Assembly: GCA_016715405.1 (NCBI GenBank)
Contig: JADKAE010000015.1
Location: 1-64,000 of the forward strand
Direction of reading: 5' to 3'
DNA from: Saprospiraceae bacterium
Lineage (GTDB): Bacteria; Bacteroidota; Bacteroidia; Chitinophagales; Saprospiraceae
DNA length: 64,000 nucleotides
Made by a program: the position numbers and the translations under genes. Below, piece by piece: positions 38,601 through 53,600 of this stretch. Every line of letters starts with the position of its first letter. The stretch's first letter is position 1. The notes below the pieces were generated by a model. The model was not told where the DNA came from. It was given only the letters and a program-made list of their open reading frames with translations, and searched no databases.

Positions 38601-41600
38601 TCTGTGCCGTCTTGTACGCCGTCGCCGTCTGTGTCTTCCCATACATAGTCGCCTATTGAGCCAAGCTGGTAGAAGCCTGCGTCGTAGGTCGTGTTATTTT
38701 CACCGGACGTCAATACTTCGTTCGGCGTCATGCCACCTGCACCGGCGTCACTATCCAATGCGTCGTTGCCGCCCTGGTCAGCTGCCACAGGTGTGTAACC
38801 CGCAGGCGTGCCGAACGTCAGTTTGTAGGTACCTGGTTCCAGGTTATCGAACAGGTAGGAGCCATCAGGAGCCGTCGTGGTATTCAACGTCACCGGCTGG
38901 CCGTCGCCCGTCGTACCCGTCAATGTGACCGGTACTCCGCCGATGCCAGCCTCTGTGCCGTCTTGTACGCCGTCGCCGTCTGTGTCTTCCCATACGTAGT
39001 CGCCTATCGAAGCCAGCTGGTAGAAGCCTGCGTCGTAAGTCGGGTTGTGTTCACCGGAGGTCAACACTTCGTTGACCGTCATGCCACCTGCACCGGCGTC
39101 ACTATCCAATGCGTCGTTGCCGCCCTGGTCTGCTGCCGTCGGGGTATAACCCGCAGGTGTGCCGAACGTCAGCTTGTACGTACCAGGTTCGAGGTTATCG
39201 AACAGGTAGGAGCCGTCGGGAGCCGTCGTCGTGTTCAACGTCACCGGCGTGCCATCGCCCGTCGTACCCGTCAACGTGACCGGTACCCCGCCGATGCCGG
39301 CTTCTGTGCCGTCTTGTACGCCGTCGCCGTCCGTGTCTTCCCATACGTAGTCGCCTATCGAAGCCAGCTGGTAGAAGCCTGCGTCGTAAGTCGGGTTGTC
39401 TTCACCGGAGGTCAGCACTTCGTTGACCGTCATGCCACCTGCACCGGCGTCACTATCCAATGCGTCGTTGCCGCCCTGGTCAGCTGCCACAGGTGTGTAA
39501 CCCGCAGGCGTGCCGAACGTCAGTTTGTAGGTGCCCGGTTCAAGAACTGTAAATTCGTAGGAACCGTCAGGTGCCGTCGTCGTTGTCAACGTCACCGACT
39601 GGCCATCGCCTGTCGTACCTGTCAATATGACCGGTACCCCACCGATGCCGGCCTCTGTGCCGTCTTGTACGCCGTCGCCGTCCGTGTCTTCCCATACATA
39701 GTCGCCTATCGAAGCCAGCTGATAGAAGCCTGCGTCGTAGGTATCATTATTTTCACCCGAGGTCAATACTTCGTTTGGCGTCATGCCACCTACACCTGCA
39801 TCGCTGTCCAATGCATCGTTCCCACCCTGGTCGGGTGCTGTCGGCGTATAGCCGGCAGGTGTGCCGAACGTCAGCTTGTACGTACCAGGTTCGAGGTTAT
39901 CGAACAGGTAAGAACCGTCGGGCGCTGTCGTCGTCGTCAGCGTCACGGGCTGGCCGTCGCCTGTCGTGCCTGTCAATGTAACAGGTACGCCGCCGATGCC
40001 GGCTTCTGTGCCCGTCTTGTACGCCGTCGCCATCCGTATCTTCCCATACATAGTCGCCTATCGAAGCCAGCTGATAGAAGCCTGCGTCGTAGGTATCATT
40101 ATTTTCACCCGAGGTCAATACTTCGTTTGGCGTCATGCCACCTACACCTGCATCGCTGTCCAATGCATCGTTCCCACCCTGGTCGGGTGCTGTCGGCGTA
40201 TAGCCGGCAGGTGTGCCGAACGTCAGCTTGTATGTACCCGGTTCGAGTCCCGTAAATTCATACGAGCCATCGGGAAGTGTTGAAGTATTTAAAATTAAAC
40301 CTAAAGTACTTGTAAGCGTTACGGGTACTCCGCCAATGCCAACTTCCGTAGCATCCTGAATACCATCGCCGTCTGTGTCTTCCCACACATAATCACCAAT
40401 TGAAGCCGGTTCTGGCAGGTCGCCGCAATCATCATCCGTATCTTCCGGTGTGCCGTCATTATTTACATCAACAGCTGTCAGGTTATACAAGCCCTGACCT
40501 GGCTGCGGTACTGTCGTGCCTTCTCCACAAGAAGTATACTGATCGTCGCCACCGCCACCGTTCAGATTCCTGGATACGTTTACTACCAATGTGTAGGTAT
40601 GCGTACCATTAGCGGCGATAGCCTGATCGTTGGCTAAGATCCACATGCCGCCTGTCAGCGTCAATGAGCCGCCGCCGTTGCCTGGCGCGTTGCTCGTGAA
40701 GCTGGCTGAGTTGATCGCGATGTCGTCGTCAAAACCAGGTGTGTCTTTCAGGTCGTATTGACCTACACCACCTTCGTTTGCAACCGTGATCGTATACGTC
40801 ACATTATAAGTGCCGTTAGCCTGCTGAACCGCGCTCACGAAGTCTTTTTCCACACTCAATGCAGGTAGGTCGCCGCAGGCGTCATCCGTATCGTCTGGTT
40901 CGCCATCGTTATTTGTATCTACTCCCACCAGGTTGTACAAGCCTTGACCCGGTTGCGGCGCCGTCGTACCTTCTCCACAAGAAGTATACTGATCGTCACC
41001 GCTGCCGCCGTTCAGGTTCATGCTTACATTTACAACCAAAGTATAAGTATGCGTGCCGTTGGCGGCTATCGCCTGGTCGTTGGCAAGCGTCCACATGCCG
41101 CCGGCCAGCGTCAGCGATCCGCCGCCGTTACCCGGGGCGTTGCTCGTAAAGCTGGCGGAGTTGATAGAAATGTCGTTATCAAAGCCCGGCGTGTCTTTCA
41201 GGTCGTATTGACCAGCGCCGCCTTCGTTTGATACTGCGATCGTGTATGTTACGTTGTAAGTGCCGTTGGCCTGGAGTACTGCGTTGACAAAGTTTTTCTT
41301 AACCTGGAGTGCCGGCAGGTCGCCACAGGCATCGTCCGTATCTTCCGGCGTACCGTCGTTGTTGGTGTCTATCGATGTCAGGTTGTACAGGCCCTGGCCT
41401 GGTTGTGGCGTGGTCGTACCTTCTCCACAAGAAGTGTACTGATCGTCGCCGCCGCCGCCGTTCAGGTTCATGCTTACATTTACAACCAAGGTATAAGTGT
41501 GCGTGCCGTTGGCGGCTATCGCCTGGTCGTTGGCAAGCGTCCACATGCCGCCGGCCAGCGTCAGCGATCCGCCGCCGTTACCCGGGGCGTTGCTCGTAAA

Positions 41601-44600
41601 GCTGGCGGAGTTGATAGTGATGTCGTTATCAAAGCCCGGCGTGTCCTTCAGGTCGTATTGACCAGCGCCGCCTTCGTTTGATACCGTGATCGTGTATGTT
41701 ACGTTGTACGTGCCGTTGGCTTGCAGTGCTGCTGAGACGAAGTCTTTCTCTACGTCCAGTGCCGGCAGGTCGCCGCAGGCATCGTCCGTATCTTCCGGCG
41801 TACCGTCGTTGTTGGTGTCTACCGACGTCAGGTTGTACAGGCCCTGGCCCGGCTGTGGCGTGGTCGTACCTTCTCCACAAGAAGTGTACTGATCGTCGCC
41901 GCCGCCGCCGTTCAGGTTCATGCTTACATTTACAACCAAGGTATAAGTGTGCGTGCCGTTGGCGGCTATCGCCTGGTCGTTGGCAAGCGTCCACATGCCG
42001 CCGGCTAAAGTCAGCGATCCGCCGCCGTTACCCGGGGCGTTGCTCGTAAAGCTGGCAGAGTTGATAGCGATGTCGTTATCAAAGCCCGGCGTGTCCTTCA
42101 GGTCGTATTGACCAGCGCCGCCTTCGTTTGATACCGCGATCGTGTATGTTACGTTGTACGTGCCGTTGGCTTGCGGTGCTGCTGAGACGAAGTCTTTCTT
42201 ACCTCCAGTGCAGGCAGGTCGCCACAGGCGTCGTCCGTATCTTCCGGCGTACCGTCGTTGTTGGTGTCTACCGACGTCAGGTTGTACAAGCCTTGGCCCG
42301 GTTGTGGCGTGGTCGTACCTTCTCCACAAGAAGTGTACTGATCGTCACCACCACCGCCGTTCAAGTTCATACTTACATTTACAACCAAAGTATAGTGTGC
42401 GTGCCGTTGGCCGCAATTGCCTGGTCGTTAGCCAATGTCCACATGCCGCTACCAGCGTCAATGCGCCGCCGCCGTTACCCGGGGCGTTGCTCGTGAAGCT
42501 GGCGGAGTTGATAGCGATGTCGTTATCAAAGCCCGGCGTGTCTTTCAGGTCGTATTGACCAGCGCCGCCTTCGTTTGATACCGCGATCGTGTATGTTACG
42601 TTGTACGTGCCGTTGCCCTGGAGTACTGCGTTGACAAAGGTTTTGTTAACCTGGAGTGCCGGCAGGTCGCCGCAGGCATCGTCCGTATCTTCCGGCGTAC
42701 CGTCGTTGTTGGTGTCTATCGATGTCAGGTTGTATAAGCCCTGGCCTGGTTGTGGCGTGGTCGTACCTTCTCCACAAGAAGTGTACTGGTCGTCGCCGCC
42801 GCCGCCGTTCAGGTTCATGCTTACATTTACCACCAAAGTATAGGTGTGCGTGCCGTTGGCGGCTATCGCCTGGTCGTTGGCAAGCGTCCACATGCCGCCG
42901 GCCAGCGTCAGCGATCCGCCGCCGTTACCCGGGGCGTTGCTCGTAAAGCTGGCGGAGTTGATAGCGATGTCGTTATCAAAGCCCGGCGTGTCCTTCAGGT
43001 CGTATTGACCAGCGCCGCCTTCGTTTGATACCGCGATCGTGTATGTTACGTTGTACGTGCCGTTGCCCTGGAGTACTGCGTTGACAAAGGTTTTGTTAAC
43101 CTGGAGTGCAGGCAGGTCGCCGCAGGCGTCGTCCGTATCTTCCGGCGTACCGTCGTTGTTGGTGTCTATCGATGTCAGGTTGTACAAGCCCTGGCCCGGC
43201 TGTGGCGTGGTCGTACCTTCTCCACAAGAAGTGTACTGGTCGTCGCCGCCGCCGCCGTTCAGGTTCATGCTTACATTTACCACCAAGGTATACGTGTGCG
43301 TGCCGTTGGCGGCAATCGCCTGGTCGTTAGCCAATGTCCACATGCCGGCTACCAGCGTCAATGCGCTGCCGCCGTTACCCGGGGCGTTGCTCGTGAAGCT
43401 GGCGGAGTTGATAGCGATGTCGTTATCAAAGCCCGGCGTGTCCTTCAGGTCGTATTGACCAGCGCCGCCTTCGTTTGATACCGTGATCGTGTATGTTACG
43501 TTGTACGTGCCGTTGGCTTGCAGTGCTGCTGAGACGAAGTCTTTCTCTACGTCCAGTGCAGGCAGGTCGCCGCAGGCGTCGTCCGTATCTTCCGGCGTAC
43601 CGTCGTTGTTGGTGTCTATCGATGTCAGGTTGTACAGGCCCTGGCCTGGTTGAGGCGTGGTCGTACCTTCTCCACAAGAAGTGTACTGATCGTCGCCGCC
43701 GCCGCCGTTCAGGTTCATGCTTACATTTACCACCAAGGTATACGTGTGCGTGCCATTGGCGGCTATCGCCTGGTCGTTCGCCAGTGTCCACATGCCGCCG
43801 GCTAAAGTCAGCGATCCGCCGCCGTTACCCGGGGCGTTGCTCGTAAAGCTGGCGGAGTTGATAGTGATGTCGTTATCAAAGCCCGGCGTGTCTTTCAGGT
43901 CGTATTGACCAGCGCCGCCTTCGTTTGATACCGCGATCGTGTATGTTACGTTGTACGTGCCGTTGGCTTGAGTGCTGCTGAGACAAAGTCTTTCTTAACC
44001 TGAGTGCCAGGCAGGTCGCCGCAGGCGTCGTCCGTATCTTCCGGCGTACCGTCGTTGTTGGTGTCTACCGATGTCAGGTTGTACAGGCCCTGGCCTGGTT
44101 GAGGCGTGGTCGTACCTTCTCCACAAGAAGTGTACTGATCGTCGCCGCCGCCGCCGTTCAGGTTCATGCTTACATTTACCACCAAGGTATAAGTGTGCGT
44201 GCCGTTGGCCGCAATTGCCTGGTCGTTGGCCAACGTCCACATGCCGCCAGCAGCGTCAGCGATCCGCCGCCGTTACCCGGGGCGTTGCTCGTAAAGCTGG
44301 CGGAGTTGATAGCGATGTCGTTATCAAAGCCCGGCGTGTCCTTCAGGTCGTATTGACCGGCGCCGCCTTCGTTTGATACCGCGATCGTGTATGTTACGTT
44401 GTACGTGCCGTTGCCCTGGAGTACTGCGTTGACAAAGGTTTTGTTAACCTGGAGTGCCGGCAGGTCGCCGCAGGCATCGTCCGTATCTTCCGGCGTACAG
44501 TCGTTGTTGGTGTCAAGCGAGGTCAGGTTGTATAAGCCCTGGCCTGGCTGTGGCGTGGTCGTACCTTCTCCACAAGAAGTGTACTGATCGTCGCCGCCGC

Positions 44601-47600
44601 CGCCGTTCAGGTTCATGCTTACGTTCACAACCAGCGTATAAGTGTGCGTGCCGTTGGCCGCAATTGCCTGGTCGTTAGCCAATGTCCACATGCCGGCTAC
44701 CAGCGTAAATGCGCTGCCGCCGTTACCCGGGGCGTTGCTCGTGAAGCTGGCGGAGTTGATAGCGATGTCGTTATCAAAGCCCGGCGTGTCCTTCAGGTCG
44801 TATTGACCAGCGCCGCCTTCGTTTGATACCGCGATCGTGTATGTTACGTTGTACGTGCCGTTGCCCTGGAGTACTGCGTTGACAAAGGTTTTGTTAACCT
44901 GGAGTGCCGGCAGGTCACCGCAGGCATCGTCCGTATCTTCCGGCGTACCGTCGTTGTTGGTGTCAAGTGAGGTCAGGTTGTATAAGCCCTGGCCTGGCTG
45001 TGGCGTGGTCGTACCTTCTCCACAAGAAGTGTACTGATCGTCGCCGCCGCCGCCGTTCAGGTTCATGCTTACATTTACCACCAAGGTATAAGTGTGCGTG
45101 CCGTTGGCCGCAATTGCCTGGTCGTTCGCCAGTGTCCACATGCCGCCGGCTAAAGTCAGCGATCCGCCGCCGTTACCCGGGGCGTTGCTCGTAAAGCTGG
45201 CGGAGTTGATAGCGATGTCGTTATCAAAGCCCGGCGTGTCCTTCAGGTCGTATTGACCGGCGCCGCCTTCGTTTGATACCGCGATCGTGTATGTTACGTT
45301 GTACGTGCCGTTGCCCTGGAGTACTGCGTTGACAAAGGTTTTGTTAACCTGGAGTGCCGGCAGGTCGCCACAGGCGTCGTCCGTATCTTCCGGCGTACCG
45401 TCGTTGTTGGTGTCTATCGATGTCAGGTTGTACAGGCCCTGGCCCGGTTGTGGCGTGGTCGTACCTTCTCCACAAGAAGTGTACTGATCGTCGCCGCCGC
45501 CGCCATTCAGGTTCATGCTTACATTTACCACCAAGGTATAAGTGTGCGTGCCGTTGGCCGCAATTGCCTGGTCGTTAGCCAATGTCCACATGCCGGCTAC
45601 CAGCGTCAATGCGCTGCCGCCGTTACCCGGGGCGTTGCTCGTAAAGCTGGCGGAGTTGATAGCGATGTCGTTATCAAAGCCCGGCGTGTCCTTCAGGTCG
45701 TATTGACCAGCGCCGCCTTCGTTTGATACTGCGATCGTGTATGTTACGTTGTACGTGCCGTTGCCCTGGAGTACTGCGTTGACAAAGGTTTTGTTAACCT
45801 GGAGTGCCGGCAGGTCGCCGCAGGCATCGTCCGTATCTTCCGGCGTACCGTCGTTGTTGGTGTCTACCGATGTCAGGTTGTACAGGCCCTGGCCCGGTTG
45901 AGGCGTGGTCGTACCTTCTCCACAAGAAGTGTACTGATCGTCGCCGCCGCCGCCGTTCAGGTTCATGCTTACGTTTACTACCAGCGTATAGGTGTGTGTG
46001 GCAAATGCTATAATTGGCTGATCATTTGCCAATGTCCACATATTACCCACCAGCGTCAGTGCGCTGCCGCCATTACCCGGGGCGTTGCTCGTAAAGCTGG
46101 CGGAGTTGATAGCGATGTCGTTGTCGAAGCCCGGCGTGTCTTTCAGGTCGTATTGGCCTGGGCCGCCATTATTCGTAACAGCAATCGAATAAGTTACATT
46201 ATAAGTGCCATTAGGCTGCAAAGAAGCTGATACGAAAGATTTTTGAACATTAATATCGATTACAGGATAATAGCCTGCATCGTTAGTCAAATCATTTTCA
46301 CCGGATACAAGATTAATCGTATTTGTGCGGCCGGTCAATGGATTTGCATCGCTATCCAATAAATCGTCGTTATTATTGTTCAGTTGAATTGTTCTATTGT
46401 AGTTGGGTACCGTACCAAATTCCACGATGTAATTTCCAGCGCAGAGATCAACAAACAGATACAGACCATTTACATCTGTAATATCAGTTTGAACAGGTGC
46501 CCCATCGGGAATATTATCTGTGTTGGCATCTGCATAGAGATTAACGGTTACACCCTGGATAGGCTGTTCGTTGCCATCCTGAATGCCGTCAGCGTCGATA
46601 TCTTCCCATACATAATCACCCAATGTGGCGGTTGGAATCAGCGTAATCTCTACCTGGTCAGATACGGGAGGACAAGGGCCTACCGGATCATTTGTGGTAA
46701 GCGTAAGAATTACCGCCCCCGCGGCCACATCTGCTGCGCTGGGTTGGTAAACAGCATTCATCGCCATGTTATTGGGTGAGAACGTGCCTGTACCGTTGGT
46801 AGACCACGTAGCACTTGTAGCTGCACCACCGAAAGATCCGGAAAGTTGGGCATCGAGTGCACCGCAGATGGATTGGTCCATACCTGCATTTACGGTAGCT
46901 ACGGGGTTCACTATTACTTGGGCGCTTGAAGAAGTTGCCTCATTACAGCCTACTCCACTTGCATTGACAATTACCCTGTAATAAGAGCTGGTAAACAGGT
47001 TAGGCGTATTATACGATGTATTGGTTGCGCCAACAATATTGGTCCAGGTCGTACCGTTGGAGCTGGATTGCCATTGGTAAGTCAGTGAAGGCGTTCCTCC
47101 ATTGGCTGTTACACTCAAGGTGTGGTTATCGCCGGCACAAATTGTCGCTCCAACTGGTTGTATATTAATAGTTGGATCCTGAACAACAGTTACTATTGCA
47201 GCATTAGATGTGGTGCTACTGCAGCCATTACCTATTGCACTCACAACTACTCTGTATTGCGTGGAGTTCGTCAATACCGGAGTTGTGTAGGATGTATTAG
47301 TAGCACCCGCGATATTCGTCCAGGTTGTGCCATCGGGGCTGGATTGCCATTGATACATTAAGGCGGGAGTGCCACCGGTGGCGGTCACATTCATCGTATG
47401 CGTACCTCCTGCGCATATAGTTGTGCCCTGAGGTTGTAAGGTCACAGAAGGATCTGCCACTACGGTCACCGTTGCGACGGCAGACGTTATAGATCCACAG
47501 CCGCTTCCTGCTGAGTTAACCACAACGCGATAATGTCTCGTCTCAGTTAATACACCAGTGGAATAAGTCGTATTGGTAGCTCCGGATATATTATTGAAGG

Positions 47601-50600
47601 TTATGTTATCCAGACTAACCTGCCATTGGTAGCTAATTGGCGGGGTACCCCCATTTACGGTGATGTTCATTGTATGAGAACCACCCTCGCAAATTGTTGC
47701 ACCAACCGGTTGTACCATTACGTTCAAACCCTGGCTTACGGTCACCGTTGCGGATCCCGATGTGACACTTCCACAGCCTGCCCCGCTAGCGCCTATTATT
47801 ACCTTATAATACGTATTATTCATCAAGGCCGGAGTGGTGTAATTACTATTGGTAGCTCCAAGGATGTTGCTAAAGTTGACGTTGTCTGTGCTCGACTGCC
47901 ACTGATAGGTCAACGAGGGTGTTCCCCCCGTGGCCGTCACACTCATCATGTGCGTGCCACCTACACATATAGCAGCTCCCACGGGTTGAGCCGTAATAGC
48001 AGGATCAGCTACCACCGTTACAATGGCTGCATTCGACGTAGCGCTTCCGCATGCTGCGCCACTTGCGCTTACTACTGCGCGGTAGCGGGTCGTGCTGGTA
48101 AGAGAAGGAGTTGTGTATGAGGTGTTTGTTGCTCCCGAAATATTCGTCCAGGTTGTGCCATCCGGGCTCGATTGCCACTGGTATGTCAAAGACGGCGTGC
48201 CGCCCGTAGCAGTCACCGTCATAGTGTGCGTGCCGCCGTCGCAGATCGTGGCGCCTACCGGTTGTACCGTTACCGACGGGTCGGCTACTACCGTTACGAT
48301 TGCTGCATTTGAGGTAGCGCTACCGCAACCTGCGCCACTTGCGCTTACTACTGCGCGGTAACGCGTCGTGCTCGTCAGTGCGGGGGTAGTATATGTCGTA
48401 TTCGTCGCACCTGAGATATTCGTCCAGGTTGTGCCATCCGGGCTCGATTGCCACTGGTATGTCAAAGACGGCGTGCCGCCCGTAGCAGTTACCGTCATCG
48501 TGTGCGTGCCATCGCAAATCGTGGCGCCTACCGGTTGTACCGTTACCGACGGATCAGCTACTACCGTTACGATAGCTGCATTCGACGTCGCGCTGCCGCA
48601 ACCTGCACCACTTGCGCTTACTACTACGCGGTAACGCGTCGTGCTGGTCAATGCTGGGGTAGTATATGTTGTATTCGTCGCACCTGAGATATTCGTCCAG
48701 GTTGTGCCATCAGGGCTCGACTGCCACTGATACGTCAAAGACGGCGTGCCGCCCGTAGCGGTCACCGTCATCGTGTGCGTGCCGCCATCGCAAATCGTCG
48801 CGCCTACCGGTTGTACCGTTACCGACGGATCGGCTACTACGGTAACGATAGCTGCATTCGACGTCGCGCTGCCGCAACCTGCACCACTTGCGCTTACTAC
48901 TACGCGGTAACGCGTCGTGCTGGTAAGAGAAGGCGTTGTGTATGAGGTGTTTGTTGCTCCCGAAATATTCGTCCACGTAGTGCCATCAGGGCTCGATTGC
49001 CACTGATACGTCAAAGACGGCGTGCCGCCCGTAGCGGTCACCGTCATCGTGTGCGTGCCGCCATCGCAAATCGTGGCGCCTACCGGTTGTACCGATACCG
49101 ACGGGTCGGCTACTACTGTCACCGTAGCTACTGCTGAGGTCACTGCACTACAACCGCCGCCGGTTGACGTAACTTGTACGCGATAGTATGTGGTATTCGT
49201 CAATGTAGGTGTGCTATAAGACGTATTCGTCGCACCCGATATATTGGTAAAAGTCACGTTGTCACTGCTCGATTGCCATTGGTAGCTTACCGGCGGTGTG
49301 CCGCCTGTTACCGTAATATTCATAGTGTGTGCCTCCATCGCAGATCGTGGCGCCTAAAGGCTGGCCGGAGATACTCACTCCCGGATTTACCGTCACCGTA
49401 GCCGTCGCGGAAGTTGCGCTGCCGCAACCTGCACCGCTTGCACTTACGATTACCCGGTAATAGGTAGTGCTCGTCAAGGCAAGTGTTGTATACGATGTAT
49501 TCGTTGCGCCTGATATATTGCTAAAGGTCACGTTATCTGTACTCGACTGCCACTGATACGTCAAAGACGGCGTGCCGCCCGTGGCAGTTACCGTCATCGT
49601 ATGCGTGCCGCCTTCACATATCGATGTACCTACCGGTTGCACAGTCACCGACGGATCGGCTACTACGGTAACGATTGCTGCATTCGACGTAGCGCTTCCG
49701 CATGCTACGCCACTTGCGCTTACTACTGCGCGGTAGCGCGTCGTGCTGGTAAGAGAAGGAGTTGTGTATGAGGTGTTTGTTGCTCCCGAAATATTCGTCC
49801 AGGTTGTGCCATCCGGGCTCGATTGCCACTGGTATGTCAAAGACGGCGTGCCGCCCGTAGCAGTTACCGTCATGGTGTGCGTGCCGCCATCGCAGATCGT
49901 CGCGCCTACCGGTTGTACCGTCACCGACGGATCGGCTACTACCGTTACGATTGCTGCATTTGAGGTAGCGCTACCACAGCCTGCGCCACTTGCGCTTACT
50001 ACTGCGCGGTAACGCGTCGTGCTGGTAAGAGAAGGAGTTGTGTATGAGGTGTTTGTTGCACCCGAAATATTCGTCCAGGTAGTGCCATCAGGGCTCGATT
50101 GCCACTGGTATGTCAAAGACGGCGTGCCGCCCGTAGCAGTTACCGTCATAGTGTGCGTGCCGCCATCGCAAATCGTGGCGCCTACCGGTTGTACCGTTAC
50201 CGACGGATCGGCTACTACCGTTACGATTGCTGCATTCGACGTCGCGCTGCCGCAACCTGCACCACTTGCGCTTACTACTACGCGGTAACGCGTCGTGCTG
50301 GTCAATGCTGGGGTAGTATATGTTGTATTCGTCGCACCTGAGATATTCGTCCAGGTTGTGCCATCCGGACTCGACTGCCACTGATACGTCAAAGACGGCG
50401 TGCCGCCTGTAGCAGTTACCGTCATCGTGTGCGTGCCGCCATCGCAGATCGTCGCGCCTACCGGTTGTACCGTCACCGACGGATCGGCTACTACGGTAAC
50501 GATAGCTGCATTCGACGTCGCGCTGCCGCAACCTGCACCACTTGCGCTTACTACTACGCGGTAACGCGTCGTGCTGGTAAGAGAAGGCGTTGTGTATGAG

Positions 50601-53600
50601 GTGTTTGTTGCTCCCGAAATATTCGTCCAGGTAGTGCCATCCGGGCTCGACTGCCACTGATACGTCAAAGACGGCGTGCCGCCCGTAGCAGTTACCGTCA
50701 TCGTGTGCGTGCCGCCATCGCAAATCGTGGCGCCTACCGGTTGTACCGATACCGACGGATCGGCTACTACTGTCACCGTAGCTACTGCTGAGGTCACTGC
50801 ACTACAACCGCCGCCACTTGAGGTAACTTGTACGCGATAGTATGTGGTATTTGTCAAAGTGGGTGTGGTATAAGACGTATTTGTCGCACCCGATATATTG
50901 GTAAAAGTCACGTTGTCACTGCTCGATTGCCATTGGTAGCTTACCGGCGGTGTGCCGCCTGTTACCGTAATATTCATAGTGTGTGTGCCTCCATCGCAGA
51001 TCGTGGCGCCTAAAGGCTGGCCGGAGATACTCAATCCCGGATTTACCGTCACCGTAGCCGTCGCGGAAGTTGCGCTGCCGCAACCTGCACCGCTTGCACT
51101 TACTACTACACGGTAATAGGTCGTGCTACTCAAAGCCGGCGTGGTATATGTTGTATTTGTTGCACCTGATATATTGCTAAAGGTCACGTTATCTGTACTC
51201 GACTGCCACTGATACGTCAACGACGGCGTGCCGCCACTGGCGGTAACCGTCATCGTATGCGTGCCGCCTTCACATATCGATGTGCCTACCGGTTGTACTG
51301 TCACCGACGGATCGGCTACTACGGTAACGATTGCTGCATTTGAGGTAGCGCTACCACAGCCTGCGCCACTTGCGCTTACTACTGCGCGGTAACGCGTCGT
51401 GCTGGTAAGAGAAGGAGTTGTGTATGAGGTGTTTGTTGCTCCCGAAATATTCGTCCAGGTAGTGCCATCCGGGCTCGATTGCCACTGGTAGGTCAAAGAC
51501 GGCGTGCCGCCCGTAGCAGTTACCGTCATGGTGTGCGTGCCGCCGTCGCAGATCGTGGCGCCTACCGGTTGTACCGTCACCGACGGGTCGGCGACTACCG
51601 TTACGATTGCTGCATTTGAGGTAGCGCTACCACAGCCTGCGCCACTTGCGCTTACTACTGCGCGGTAACGCGTCGTGCTGGTAAGAGAAGGAGTTGTGTA
51701 TGAGGTGTTTGTTGCTCCGAAATATTCGTCCAGGTAGTGCCATCCGGGCTCGACTGCCACTGGTATGTCAAAGACGGCGTGCCGCCCGTAGCAGTTACCG
51801 TCATAGTGTGCGTGCCGCCATCGCAAATCGTGGCGCCTACCGGTTGTACCGTTACCGACGGGTCGGCTACTACCGTTACGATTGCTGCATTTGAGGTAGC
51901 GCTACCACAGCCTGCGCCACTTGCGTTTACTACTACTCGGTAACGCGTCGTGCTGGTCAATGCTGGTGTCGTATATGTTGTATTCGTTGCTCCTGAGATA
52001 TTCGTCCACGTTGTGCCATCCGGGCTCGACTGCCACTGATACGTCAAAGACGGCGTGCCGCCCGTAGCGGTCACCGTCATCGTGTGCGTACCGCCATCGC
52101 AAATCGTGGCGCCTACCGGTTGTACCGTTACCGACGGGTCGGCTACTACCGTTACGATTGCTGCATTCGACGTCGCGCTGCCGCAACCTGCGCCACTTGC
52201 GTTTACTACTACTCGGTAACGCGTCGTGCTCGTCAGTGCTGGTGTCGTATATGTTGTATTCGTTGCACCTGAGATATTCGTCCAGGTTGTGCCATCCGGG
52301 CTCGACTGCCACTGATACGTCAAAGACGGCGTGCCGCCTGTGGCAGTTACCGTCATGGTATGCGTGCTGCCGTCGCAGATCGTTGCGCCTACAGGCTGTA
52401 CCGTAATCGAAGGATCGGCAATGATGGTAATAATCATCTGATCGACGGCAGGAGGGCAAGAACCTGCTGGGTCATTTGTGGTAAGTGTCATGGTAATTAC
52501 CCCTGTATAACCTGCCGGCGGCGTATATACTGCATTCAAAGTAGTCGCATTGGGATTGAAGCTTCCGCCTGCAACCGAAGAGGTCCAGGTGGCGCTTGTC
52601 GCAGCACCGCCGATAGTACCGGCCATGGTAACCGTGGCGCCCACGCATATCGTTTGGTCCGGACCAGCATTAACCGTGGCTACGGGATAAACCGTAACAG
52701 TGGCCTGGTCAGTAGCGGTACAACCATTGTCATCCGTAACGGTAACCGAATAAGTTGTGGTAGTTGCCGGACTTACTGTAATGGAAGAGCTTGTCGAGCC
52801 ATTGCTCCACAAGAACGAATAAGGCGCCGTACCAGATGCTGCGTTTGCCGTCAAGCTAGTGGATTCGCCCACGCATATATTCAAACAATCGGGCGGCGTA
52901 TTGGCCAACATGGCGCCCGACATATTCATATTGAAATCGCCGTGGCCTGGGTTGGTGTTAAAATTAGTACCCGAAGAAGGATGTTTTTTAATATCAAAAG
53001 TCAACCAGCCCGAAGCGCCAAATACCGCCGCATTGTTGAGGTTGGCGCCCGTACCCATTTGGAAGGCTTCACCAAAACGCGTGAATTCGACTACCCCACC
53101 CGCTAAGGCGTTTGCGCCGATCATGTTGCCGTTTACACTGGTATAGTAGTACCAATTGCTATTGTTGATATCACCGATACATTGCGTGCTCTCTTTCGGG
53201 CTTCCCGCAGGAGGCGAATAGGTGCGCCCGCTAAATACCGCCGTTATGTTAAAGACCAGGTTGGCGTTTGCATTATTGGTAGCCGTCATGGTCAGCACGG
53301 CAGTACCGTTGGCGTATTCCTGGAAGCTGCCGCCTGATACCGACCAGTGTTGCTGGCTCGTCCAGTTGCTCACCAGGTTACCCGACCAGAAACCGTAAAC
53401 GTTGCTGCCGCAAGTTTGGCTGCTGTTGCCTGCCGTACGGTTCAATATGGGGTCGTCTTGACATGCTATGTTCACCAGCGGCCCAGCGGTATTGCTGATG
53501 GTCACCGATCCCAGGCTAACCGGGCAAACGCCCGTTCCCCAACGCGCATAAAGGTTGTAGGTACCTGCTGCCAGGTTGCTATAAGTAACAGAACCACTGT

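Larger units (their letters stand above)
31325..40412 (-). repeat. Array of 26 SdrD_B-type units (351-bp period)
   Basis: The codons for SIGDYVWED recur 26 times from about 40390 to 31664 at 345-357 bp steps. The first and last units are diverged and the inner ones nearly identical. Step lengths off 351 mark indels. Confidence 0.9.

Noticed and set aside
38963..40255. 430-codon plus-strand open frame with many Cys/Arg
   Set aside because: Antisense of the SdrD_B repeat array; it repeats with the same 351 bp period and carries no independent signal.
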